A stretch of 14,620 nt of DNA from Cyanobacteria bacterium Co-bin13 (GTDB lineage Bacteria > Cyanobacteriota > Cyanobacteriia > Phormidesmidales > Phormidesmidaceae): assembly GCA_014534385.1 (NCBI GenBank), contig JACVRP010000040.1:1-14620 (forward strand), written 5' to 3'. The stretch's first letter is position 1, and every line of letters begins with the position of its first letter. The notes under the pieces were generated by a model. It made no database searches. It saw only the letters and a list, made by a program, of their open reading frames with translations, and was not told the origin of the DNA. Positions 7,624 through 14,123 of the stretch are shown here, piece after piece. The position numbers and the translations under genes are program-made.

Positions 7624-7694
7624 AAGTGCTCCCTTCGGCCATCCCCTGTCGCTGTAATCTGGTTTAAGCAGCTGTAACGATTTCTAAACCTGAC

Positions 7695-8930
7695 ATGGCT
7701 ACGATTAACGATAACTATCTCAAACTCAAAGCAGGCTACCTGTTTCCCGAAATTGCTCGCCGGGTCAACACCTTTGCCGAGGCCCACCCCGAAGCTGACA
7801 TTATCCGTTTGGGCATTGGCGATGTCACTGAGCCTCTGCCCGAGGCCTGCCAGGTTGCCATGATCCAGGCTGTAGAGGACATGGGCCGCCGCGATACTTT
7901 TAAGGGCTACGGACCTGAGCAGGGCTACCTGTGGCTGCGCGAAAAGATTGCTGCCCACGATTTCCAGGCACGCGGCTGCGACATCGACGCCTCTGAAATT
8001 TTTATTTCCGATGGCTCCAAGTGTGACTGCGGCAACATCCTCGACATTTTTGGCAGCAATAACACTATCGCCGTTACCGATCCGGTCTACCCGGTCTATG
8101 TCGATACCAACGTCATGGCGGGCCACACGGGTCCGGTTAAGGAGAATGGTGAGTATGAGGGGCTGATCTACCTGCCGATTAGCGCTGAGAACAACTTCAC
8201 GGCTCAAATTCCGACTCAGAAGGTAGACCTGATCTACCTTTGCTTCCCCAACAACCCTACTGGGGCGGTTGCTAGCCGCGATCACCTCAAAGCCTGGGTT
8301 GACTATGCCCTGGCCCACGGCTCCATCATCCTCTTTGATGCGGCCTACGAAGCTTTTATCACCGATCCCGACCTGCCCCACTCGATCTATGAAATTGAAG
8401 GGGCACGCAACTGCGCCATTGAATTTCGCTCCTTTTCAAAGAATGCTGGCTTTACCGGCACCCGCTGCGCGCTGACCGTAGTGCCCAAGTCGCTCAAGGG
8501 CAAAGCTGCAGACGGCTCTGAGGTGGAACTGCACCCGCTGTGGAACCGCCGCCAGTCTACCAAGTTCAATGGCGTCTCCTACATCGTGCAGAAGGGGGCC
8601 GAGGCGGTTTATTCTGAGGCGGGCAAGGCCCAGACGCGCGCGCTTATTGACTTTTACATGGAAAATGCTCGGATTATCCGCGAACAGCTAACAGCGGCGG
8701 GCATTCAGGTCTATGGCGGGGTCAATGCTCCCTACGTTTGGGTGAAGACGCCCAATGGCCTTTCTAGCTGGGACTTCTTTGACAAGCTGCTGCAGGTCTG
8801 CAACGTCGTGGGGACACCAGGTTCTGGCTTTGGAGCCGCAGGCGAGGGTTATTTCCGCATCTCTGCCTTTAACAGCCGCTCTAATGTCGAGGCCGCAATG
8901 AAGCGGATTACTGAAAAGTTTACGGCTTAG
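7695..8930 (+). CDS. dapL: LL-diaminopimelate aminotransferase
   Basis: A 411-residue fold-type I PLP aminotransferase. It converts tetrahydrodipicolinate, with glutamate as amino donor, directly to LL-diaminopimelate (EC 2.6.1.83), the short route to lysine and peptidoglycan precursors in cyanobacteria, plants and Chlamydia. Seen: the family N-terminus NDNYLKLKAGYLFPEIARRV (6-25), RLGIGDVTEPLP (38-49), YGPEQGY (72-78), the PLP-site motif PNNPTG (185-190), Asp215 and Tyr218 in DAAYEAF, and the Schiff-base lysine Lys249 in SFSKNAGFTGTR. Length fits the family (about 410). The ATG at 7695 begins the conserved N-terminus; I see no strong ribosome binding site. A hairpin follows ten bases after the stop, so it is probably transcribed alone. 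Cytoplasmic, housekeeping. Confidence 0.97.
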   Translation: MATINDNYLKLKAGYLFPEIARRVNTFAEAHPEADIIRLGIGDVTEPLPEACQVAMIQAVEDMGRRDTFKGYGPEQGYLWLREKIAAHDFQARGCDIDASEIFISDGSKCDCGNILDIFGSNNTIAVTDPVYPVYVDTNVMAGHTGPVKENGEYEGLIYLPISAENNFTAQIPTQKVDLIYLCFPNNPTGAVASRDHLKAWVDYALAHGSIILFDAAYEAFITDPDLPHSIYEIEGARNCAIEFRSFSKNAGFTGTRCALTVVPKSLKGKAADGSEVELHPLWNRRQSTKFNGVSYIVQKGAEAVYSEAGKAQTRALIDFYMENARIIREQLTAAGIQVYGGVNAPYVWVKTPNGLSSWDFFDKLLQVCNVVGTPGSGFGAAGEGYFRISAFNSRSNVEAAMKRITEKFTA

Positions 8931-8940
8931 GCCTCAGTTG

Positions 8941-8961
8941 GGGGTAGGCTTTGCCTGCCCC
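8941..8961 (+). terminator. Strong hairpin after dapL, probable terminator
   Basis: GGGGTAGGC (8941-8949) and GCCTGCCCC (8953-8961) pair over nine bases with one G-U, closing a TTT loop. It starts ten bases after the dapL stop. No T-run follows, so it is not a textbook intrinsic terminator, but it may end the transcript or protect its 3' end. Confidence 0.5.
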
Positions 8962-9088
8962 TGGGTGGGGTGGCTGGGTGCGATCGCAACGCCTGACCCA
9001 CGGCCAACGACTGCCCCCGTCAACCGATGGACTCGCTTGCGTTAGATTAAAGGCAAATTATTCATTCGTCAGAGTAATTGTATCAGCC

Positions 9089-9733
9089 ATGCGTATAATT
9101 CGGACATTGCTGGTGGGATTGGGGCTGCTGGCAAGCGCCGCTCTCCTGTGGGACGCTCTACCTTTTTACGCCCCCACCAGCTCTGCGGCACAGCTGCCTG
9201 CAGCCAGTCAAAACCTGGCCACTGCGACCTTTGCAGGGGGCTGTTTCTGGTGTATGGAGCCGCCCTTTGACCACCTGGAAGGCGTTGTAGCAACGACCTC
9301 AGGCTACACCGGAGGCACTCAGGAAAACCCGACCTACGACCAGGTTTCGGCGGGCACAACGGGCCACGTAGAGGCCGTGCAGGTCACCTACGATCCAGCC
9401 CAGGTGAGCTACGCTCAGCTGCTGGAAGTTTTTTGGCAGAACGTTGATCCGCTGGACGATACGGGGCAGTTTTGCGACAAAGGCAGCCAGTACCGCTCCG
9501 CCATTTTTGCCGCTACGGCGGCAGAACAGCAGCTAGCGGAGCAGTCTAAGCAATCGCTGGCGACCAAGCAGTTTAAGAGCCCTGTGGCAACCGAAGTCCG
9601 GCCAGCCCAAACCTTTTACCCTGCAGAAGAGTACCACCAGGACTACTACCTCAAGCACCCGGTACGCTACAAGTTTTACCGCAATGCCTGTGGGCGAGAT
9701 CGGCGGCTCAGTGAACTGTGGGACCAGGGCTAA
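9089..9733 (+). CDS. msrA: Peptide methionine sulfoxide reductase MsrA with export signal or membrane anchor
   Basis: A 214-residue MsrA, which reduces the S-epimer of methionine sulfoxide in oxidised proteins. Seen: the catalytic motif GCFWC (51-55, nucleophile Cys52), GYTGG (72-76), YDQVSAGTTGHVEAV (83-97), the block EVFWQNVDPLDDTGQFCDKGSQYRS read in two parts (113-129, 130-137), EEYHQDY (180-186) and a C-terminal NACGRDRRL with Cys201 as likely resolving cysteine. Ahead of the domain is a hydrophobic segment (about 5-22) and a short linker with SSAAQ, so the enzyme is probably exported to the periplasm or lumen, or membrane-anchored. The open frame extends upstream to 8951, but those 46 residues read through the dapL hairpin and a HIP1 site. 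The ATG at 9089 gives a natural signal sequence. Confidence 0.92.
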   Translation: MRIIRTLLVGLGLLASAALLWDALPFYAPTSSAAQLPAASQNLATATFAGGCFWCMEPPFDHLEGVVATTSGYTGGTQENPTYDQVSAGTTGHVEAVQVTYDPAQVSYAQLLEVFWQNVDPLDDTGQFCDKGSQYRSAIFAATAAEQQLAEQSKQSLATKQFKSPVATEVRPAQTFYPAEEYHQDYYLKHPVRYKFYRNACGRDRRLSELWDQG

Positions 9734-10098
9734 TATTGCAGATCATCTCAAAACCTCAATAACCCCTTCTAGCAGATTTAACGCAGTGAATCCAAGGGTT
9801 AGACTGCTTGCTAAGCCGCTGGCTGCCTGAAGTTTCCCTGCATCACAGCAGACCCAAGCTTTGGCAGGCTAATCAGCAGGGGTGTGTCTTATGCATCAGT
9901 TAGTTCGCTTAGCTCAGCTGCGAAGTGTAGCGTTGGCCAGGAAGCTTCGGGTCAGGCCCATCAGGCAATTTTCGAGCCTGTGTAGGCTTTCTGACCCGTC
10001 TCTGCCACACAGGATGGGGCGATGGCTATAGATTTAGCAGTTTGCTTTGCGGGGTTTGCTCTGACCTGTAACTGCTCGCACATCACGGTTATTTATTC
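9734..10098. other. 365-base spacer between msrA and the receiver-like gene
   Basis: No confident gene. A 46-codon, Arg-rich frame (9891-10031) has AGGGG eight bases before its ATG, but the composition looks random and it spans the inverted repeat at 9948-9998. I do not call it. The first 150 bases show nothing definite. The stretch 9940-10000 is rich in inverted repeats and is listed separately. It must also carry the start signals for the gene at 10099, which I could not locate. Confidence 0.5.
9948..9998. ncRNA. Candidate structured RNA element (nested inverted repeats)
   Basis: A perfect 8-bp outer stem (CGGGTCAG at 9948-9955, CTGACCCG at 9991-9998) encloses two mutually exclusive inner hairpins: CAGGC (9962-9966) with GCCTG (9976-9980), or AGCCT (9975-9979) with AGGCT (9984-9988). 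It lies 101-151 bases upstream of the receiver-like gene. It could be a leader element, part of a small RNA or a terminator region for msrA. It matches no RNA family that I recognise. The claim rests on pairing alone. Confidence 0.35.
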
Positions 10099-10650
10099 AT
10101 GACTGAGTTTCAAAAATTCGTCATTATCGTTTTTCCTCTGGGGCTGCAGGGAAAAATCTGGACTACTATCCTCCGCTCTCAGAACCTTTCGGTCATTTGG
10201 GAGTCGCCCGACGTTCATATTGTGGAAACGCTGCAGCAGCTCCACCGGCAGGGTCGCCCTTTGCCTGATCTGCTGATGCTTGACACCCGACTGCGGGGGC
10301 TCAACCCCTATGCGCTCTGCCGCTGGTGCCGCCACCATTGCCCGCAGACCAAAATAGTGCTGGTAAATGGGGCGCAGTCTCAGATTTTGCCCTCGGAGCA
10401 GCAGTGGGCCAGATGCCAGGGAGCTGCCGATTTGCTGCCCTGCTTTCAAAGGGACTCACTCATTAGCAGTGCTGTCACAGGTTTGCGGCTAGTCTTAGAT
10501 CTGCTGGGAGGGCTGCCCCTAGATCAGGGGTCGCTTGTCTCTACTCTGCTGAAGCTAGGCTTTGGCCCCCGCTTTCGCTCCAAGCCTAATGCCTGCTCAA
10601 TCAAATCGAAGATGGCGCTGATGTCGGCTCAGAGTACGTTGGCCTGGTAG
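10099..10650 (+). CDS. Degenerate response-regulator receiver-like protein
   Basis: A 183-residue protein that reads like a CheY-type receiver domain over residues 6-130: a hydrophobic first strand (KFVIIVFPLG), PDLLMLDTRLRGLNPYALC (56-74) and KIVLVNGAQ (85-93). Asp62 sits where the phosphoacceptor would be. The acidic pair is missing (VFPL instead), Asn90 replaces the switch Thr/Ser, and the conserved Lys is absent (DLLPCF). It is therefore probably a pseudo-receiver that does not use normal phosphorylation chemistry. Residues 130-160 are hydrophobic and not assigned. The last residues, including SAQSTLAW, are encoded antisense to the 3' end of queF (22-base overlap) and may be a read-through tail. 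There is no DNA-binding domain. The ATG at 10099 lacks a ribosome binding site. Family assignment is tentative; that it is a gene is fairly likely. Confidence 0.7.
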   Translation: MTEFQKFVIIVFPLGLQGKIWTTILRSQNLSVIWESPDVHIVETLQQLHRQGRPLPDLLMLDTRLRGLNPYALCRWCRHHCPQTKIVLVNGAQSQILPSEQQWARCQGAADLLPCFQRDSLISSAVTGLRLVLDLLGGLPLDQGSLVSTLLKLGFGPRFRSKPNACSIKSKMALMSAQSTLAW

Positions 10651-11054
10651 GGGTTAAAGAGCTGGCAGTTTCCCTTGCAGACCGTGATCACGGTCTTGAC
10701 GCCGCCGCGTCGGGTAAAGTCACCAATCACCCGCAGGCCCGCTGGAGACAGCTCCTGCCAGATGCGATCGCAAATAGCATTCGTCACGGCCTCGTGGCTG
10801 ATGCGCTCGTTGCGAAAGGAATTGATGTAGAGCTTAAACGCTTTTAGCTCTACAACCCAGTCTGCAGGCTGATAATCTACCACAATCGTGCCGAAGTCGG
10901 GGTAGCCCGAGCGGGGGCAGAGGGCCGTATACTCAGGATGCTCCAGGTGAATGGCGTAGGCGTTTTCTGAGGGGTTGGGCCATTTCTCCAGGGGTTCCTG
11001 GGCAGCCTGCTGAATGGCGCGATCGCCGTAGGGGAGGGTAGCGCTGTGCGACAT
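10629..11054 (-). CDS. queF: NADPH-dependent 7-cyano-7-deazaguanine reductase QueF
   Basis: A 141-residue type I (short) QueF, which reduces preQ0 to preQ1 with NADPH in queuosine tRNA modification. Seen: the catalytic cysteine Cys46 and Asp53 in TALCPRSGYPDFGTI, the QueF motif ELKAFKLYINSFRNE (69-83) and His87/Glu88 just after it, and the C-terminal RRGGVKTVITV. Length fits the short form. A GTG at 11072 would add six residues (MFYPDF); I chose the ATG at 11054 because the family N-terminus begins about there. It is divergent from the large fusion gene at 11181. Its 3' end overlaps the receiver-like gene by 22 bases. No preQ1 riboswitch is evident upstream. Confidence 0.95.
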   Translation of the reverse strand: MSHSATLPYGDRAIQQAAQEPLEKWPNPSENAYAIHLEHPEYTALCPRSGYPDFGTIVVDYQPADWVVELKAFKLYINSFRNERISHEAVTNAICDRIWQELSPAGLRVIGDFTRRGGVKTVITVCKGNCQLFNPYQANVL

Positions 11055-11164
11055 GAAATCAGGATAAAACACTCAGAGATCTAGCCTAGTGCATAGAGGG
11101 GGTGGGGTGTAGAGGGGAGGAGAAACAATCAGTTACCCTCAAAATGGCTGTCATCGATCTGTCA

Positions 11165-11177
11165 CCAACTAGGTTGG
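11165..11177 (+). promoter_or_regulatory. Hairpin next to the start of the fusion gene
   Basis: CCAAC (11165-11169) and GTTGG (11173-11177) pair perfectly over a three-base loop. The stem ends three bases before the ATG at 11181 and covers the place where a ribosome binding site would lie. It may reduce or regulate initiation, or be chance. Confidence 0.35.
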
Positions 11178-11180
11178 CTC

Positions 11181-14123
11181 ATGTCCCTGCTACAGGTTTG
11201 GGGTGCGTTAGTAATTTTTGGGCTGTGTCCGCTGCTGGGGGGACTGCCGCTGACGGGCTGGATTACCCGGCTAGTGGCAGGCCGCAACCTGGCCAATGTG
11301 GGCACAGGCAATGTGGGCGTTTCTGCAGCCTTTTACCACGGCGGTAAGTTGGCCGGGGTGCTGGCGGTGCTGGCAGAGGCGTTTAAGGGAATTGCAGCGG
11401 TGCTGCTAGCCCGCTATTTTTTTCCCACCGATCCGGTCTGGGAAGTGATTGCCCTAATTGCCCTGGTAATAGGCCGCTACTGGATTGCCAGGGGGGCGGG
11501 CACCACCAATGTTACCTGGGGGTTTTTGGTTCACGACTGGCGGGTAATGCTGCTGACGTTTGGGATTAGCAGCATTGGGTTTACGATCTTTCGAGAGCGG
11601 CGGCAGGGTCGCCTGCTGGTGCTGATCCTGCTGCCGGTGCTGACCGCCGTGATTCACAGCTCTGGGGAACGGGTACTGGCGGTTGCCTGTCTGAGCGGCC
11701 TGATTGCCTGGATTTATCAGAAGCTGCCCGACGATTTAGACCTCTCTGCCAATCAGGGACGACTGGAGTCACAGACCATGTTTCGCTTTTTTCGCGGCGA
11801 TCGCGCCCTGCTTTCCCTCGATCAGCCCCTCAGCGCCGCTAAGGTAGGCGGCAAAGCGGCAACGCTGGCCCAGCTCAGAGCCTGGGGCTATCCGGTGCCT
11901 CTGGGCTACGTTTTACCGGCTGGAGATGACCCCAAGCCGCTCATTGAAATTACTCAGCCCTCACCCACCCAGCCAGTGGTAGTGCGATCTTCGGCCCTAG
12001 ACGAAGACACAGAGCTGGCCTCGGCAGCGGGCCTCTACACCTCGATTGTCAACGTTACCAGCCAGCCCGCTCTGGAGGTAGCTATTCAGCGGTGCTTTGC
12101 CTCCTACAACAACCCAGGGGCCGTAAAGTACCGGAGAGACCGCAACACCCCCGACCAGGGGCTAGCCGTTTTGGTGCAGACCCAGGTGCAGGGCGTGTTT
12201 TCTGGGGTTGCCTTTAGCCGCGACCCCATCGCCCGCTGCGGCGATGCTGTGGTGATTGAGGCCCTGCCGGGGGCAGCTAGCCAGGTGGTATCGGGCCAGC
12301 AAACGCCGGAGTCTTACCAGGTGTGGATCGGGCCAGACGACCTAGGGCCCCTGGAGAGTGAGGATGCCTGGAAGATTCCCGAGGCTCTGACCCTGACGGT
12401 GGAGGGGGCAGGGGAAGTGCCGGCTCGGCTGATTCAGCAGGTGGCCTACCTGGCCCGCCATTTAGAGGAGCACTACCACGGCATTCCCCAGGACATTGAG
12501 TGGAGCTACGACGGCGAAACCCTGTGGCTGCTGCAGAGCCGCCCAATCACCACCCTGCAGCCGATTTGGACCCGCAAAATCGCTGCCGAGGTCATTCCAG
12601 GCAGCATTCGCCCGCTCACCTGGTCGATCAACCGACCTCTGACCTGCGGCGTGTGGGGCGACATCTTCACCATCGTGCTGGGATCACGGGCTAAGGGCCT
12701 GGACTTTGAAGAAACAGCCACCCTGCACCACAGCTATGCCTACTTCAACGCCACCCTGCTGGGCGACATCTTCCGGCGCATGGGACTGCCGCCTGAGAGT
12801 CTGGAATTTTTGACGCGGGGAGCCAAGTTTAGCAAGCCACCCCTGGCCTCAACCCTGCGCAACCTGCCGGGCCTGCTGCGGCTGCTGAGGCGAGAACTGG
12901 CGCTCGAAAAAGACTTTGAACAGGAGTTTCAGACGCTGCTCCAGCCGGGGCTAGAGCAGCTAGCAGCAGTTGCCCCCAAAGCTTTAACGCCCCCTGAACT
13001 GCTGGAGCGCATTGAGACGGTGCTGACTCTGCTACGGCGCGCCACTTACTACAACATTTTTGCACCGCTGAGCTTCGCGGTGCGAGAGGGAATGTTTAAG
13101 GTGCCCAGCTCAGCGCTAAATCCGGGGCAGAACCCAGAGGTGGCAGCGCTGAAGGACCTGGCTGCGATCGCAGCTGAAACCCGTCAGCTCCTGCCCGCCA
13201 CCACCCGCGCTAGCATTACCGACGCCCCCTCGCTGATGGTTGCCCTCTCAGAAACCCCTGAGGGCCAGGTTGTTTTGAGCGAGCTAGATCAGTTCATCGC
13301 CACCTATGGCTACCTAAGCCAGGTGGGCACCGATATCGCTGTGCCCACCTGGCAGGAAAACCCCGGCCCGGTGCGAGAGCTGCTGGCCCAGTATGTCATG
13401 ACTCCCCCGGCAGCCCCGACCCCTGAAGCGCCAGCCGATGCTAACGGCTGGAAGCAGGACGTTGTGCAGCAGCGGCTAAACCTGAAGGGTCAGGTAAATG
13501 CCGTCTATAGCCGCCTGCTGGCCGATCTGCGCGGCTGTTTTCTGGCGCTAGAAAGTCGCTGGCTGGAGGCTGGTCTACTGTCCCAGGTAGGCGACATTTT
13601 CTTTCTCACGTTTGAAGAAATCAAAATTCTAATCACCAATCCTGACGCTATCCAAGCCAGCCTGCCCCAGCGCCTCAGTGCCCGGCAGCAGCAGTTTGAA
13701 GCCGATCGCAAGCTCGATCCGGTGCCCATGCTGGTCTTTGGCAACGATCCCCCTCGGGTTGACCGCGCTACCTTGGCCGTGAGTCCTCTAGGCGTAGCCC
13801 AAACCCTGAGCGGCATTGGAGCTAGCCCCGGCATTGTGGAGGGCGAGGTGCGGGTGATGCGGGAGCTGTCCTCGCTGGAGGGCGCAGACGGCTCAATTAT
13901 TCTGGTGGTGCCCTATACCGATGCAGGCTGGGCCCCACTGCTAGCCCGCGCCAATGGCCTGATCGCCGAGGTCGGCGGTCGCCTTTCCCACGGTGCTATT
14001 GTCGCCCGCGAATACGGCATCCCGGCGGTAATGGATGTCACTGCCGCAACTCAGCGCTTTCAAAATGGGCAGCGCGTCCGCATTGATGGGGCGGCAGGTA
14101 CGGTGGAGGTCTTGGCGGAGTAG
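11181..14123 (+). CDS. PlsY-like membrane domain fused to an RPH-type (PEP-utilising) dikinase
   Basis: A 980-residue fusion. Residues 1-180 form a multi-pass membrane domain like PlsY (acyl-phosphate:glycerol-3-phosphate acyltransferase), with GRNLANVGTGNVG (34-46) and AEAFKG (65-70). Residues 206-460 form a PPDK_N/ATP-binding domain: VGGKAATL (222-229), VVVRSSALDEDTE (266-278), VFSGVAFSRDP (339-349), QDIEWSYDG (437-445) and LLQSRPI (450-456). Residues 461-860 are a long helical central part starting near IRPLTWSINRPL, with a Pro/Ala linker at 741-753. Residues 870-978 are the PEP-utiliser swivel domain with His937 in GGRLSHGAIVAREYGIPAV. The PEP/pyruvate barrel of PEP synthase is absent, so the soluble arm resembles rifampicin phosphotransferase, which moves the beta-phosphate of ATP to a small acceptor. 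The acceptor here is unknown. The PlsY motifs are altered (GHxxP is GRYWI), so acyl transfer is uncertain. I believe similar fusions occur in other cyanobacteria, from memory only. Confidence 0.9.
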   Translation: MSLLQVWGALVIFGLCPLLGGLPLTGWITRLVAGRNLANVGTGNVGVSAAFYHGGKLAGVLAVLAEAFKGIAAVLLARYFFPTDPVWEVIALIALVIGRYWIARGAGTTNVTWGFLVHDWRVMLLTFGISSIGFTIFRERRQGRLLVLILLPVLTAVIHSSGERVLAVACLSGLIAWIYQKLPDDLDLSANQGRLESQTMFRFFRGDRALLSLDQPLSAAKVGGKAATLAQLRAWGYPVPLGYVLPAGDDPKPLIEITQPSPTQPVVVRSSALDEDTELASAAGLYTSIVNVTSQPALEVAIQRCFASYNNPGAVKYRRDRNTPDQGLAVLVQTQVQGVFSGVAFSRDPIARCGDAVVIEALPGAASQVVSGQQTPESYQVWIGPDDLGPLESEDAWKIPEALTLTVEGAGEVPARLIQQVAYLARHLEEHYHGIPQDIEWSYDGETLWLLQSRPITTLQPIWTRKIAAEVIPGSIRPLTWSINRPLTCGVWGDIFTIVLGSRAKGLDFEETATLHHSYAYFNATLLGDIFRRMGLPPESLEFLTRGAKFSKPPLASTLRNLPGLLRLLRRELALEKDFEQEFQTLLQPGLEQLAAVAPKALTPPELLERIETVLTLLRRATYYNIFAPLSFAVREGMFKVPSSALNPGQNPEVAALKDLAAIAAETRQLLPATTRASITDAPSLMVALSETPEGQVVLSELDQFIATYGYLSQVGTDIAVPTWQENPGPVRELLAQYVMTPPAAPTPEAPADANGWKQDVVQQRLNLKGQVNAVYSRLLADLRGCFLALESRWLEAGLLSQVGDIFFLTFEEIKILITNPDAIQASLPQRLSARQQQFEADRKLDPVPMLVFGNDPPRVDRATLAVSPLGVAQTLSGIGASPGIVEGEVRVMRELSSLEGADGSIILVVPYTDAGWAPLLARANGLIAEVGGRLSHGAIVAREYGIPAVMDVTAATQRFQNGQRVRIDGAAGTVEVLAE

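Larger units (their letters stand above)
7293..7694. other. 402-base divergent spacer between the kinase and dapL
   Basis: No convincing gene on either strand. It must carry the start signals for both the kinase operon (minus) and dapL (plus), but I could not find a good -35/-10 pair for either. It holds several short inverted repeats: CAAAG/CTTTG at 7373-7385 nested in AGGCCA (7369-7374) and TGGCCT (7389-7394), the hairpin at 7444-7459, and the direct repeats and hairpin at 7572-7623. A 255-residue minus-strand frame that begins at 8381 and enters the right part of the spacer is a shadow of dapL. Confidence 0.6.

Noticed and set aside
7614..8381. 255-residue minus-strand open frame
   Set aside because: It lies almost entirely antisense to dapL, whose family motifs are unmistakable; its translation shows no family motif and mirrors the codon pattern of dapL.
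8951..9088. 46-residue upstream extension of the MsrA frame
   Set aside because: It starts inside the dapL terminator-like hairpin, crosses a HIP1 site, and the ATG at 9089 gives a natural signal sequence.
9891..10031. 46-codon frame with AGGGG eight bases before its ATG
   Set aside because: Arg-rich random-looking composition, no recognisable family, and it spans the nested inverted repeat; conservation would be needed to call it.
11102..11347. 81-residue plus-strand frame overlapping the start of the fusion gene
   Set aside because: Its second half is the PlsY-like domain in another frame; no ribosome binding site or recognisable motif.
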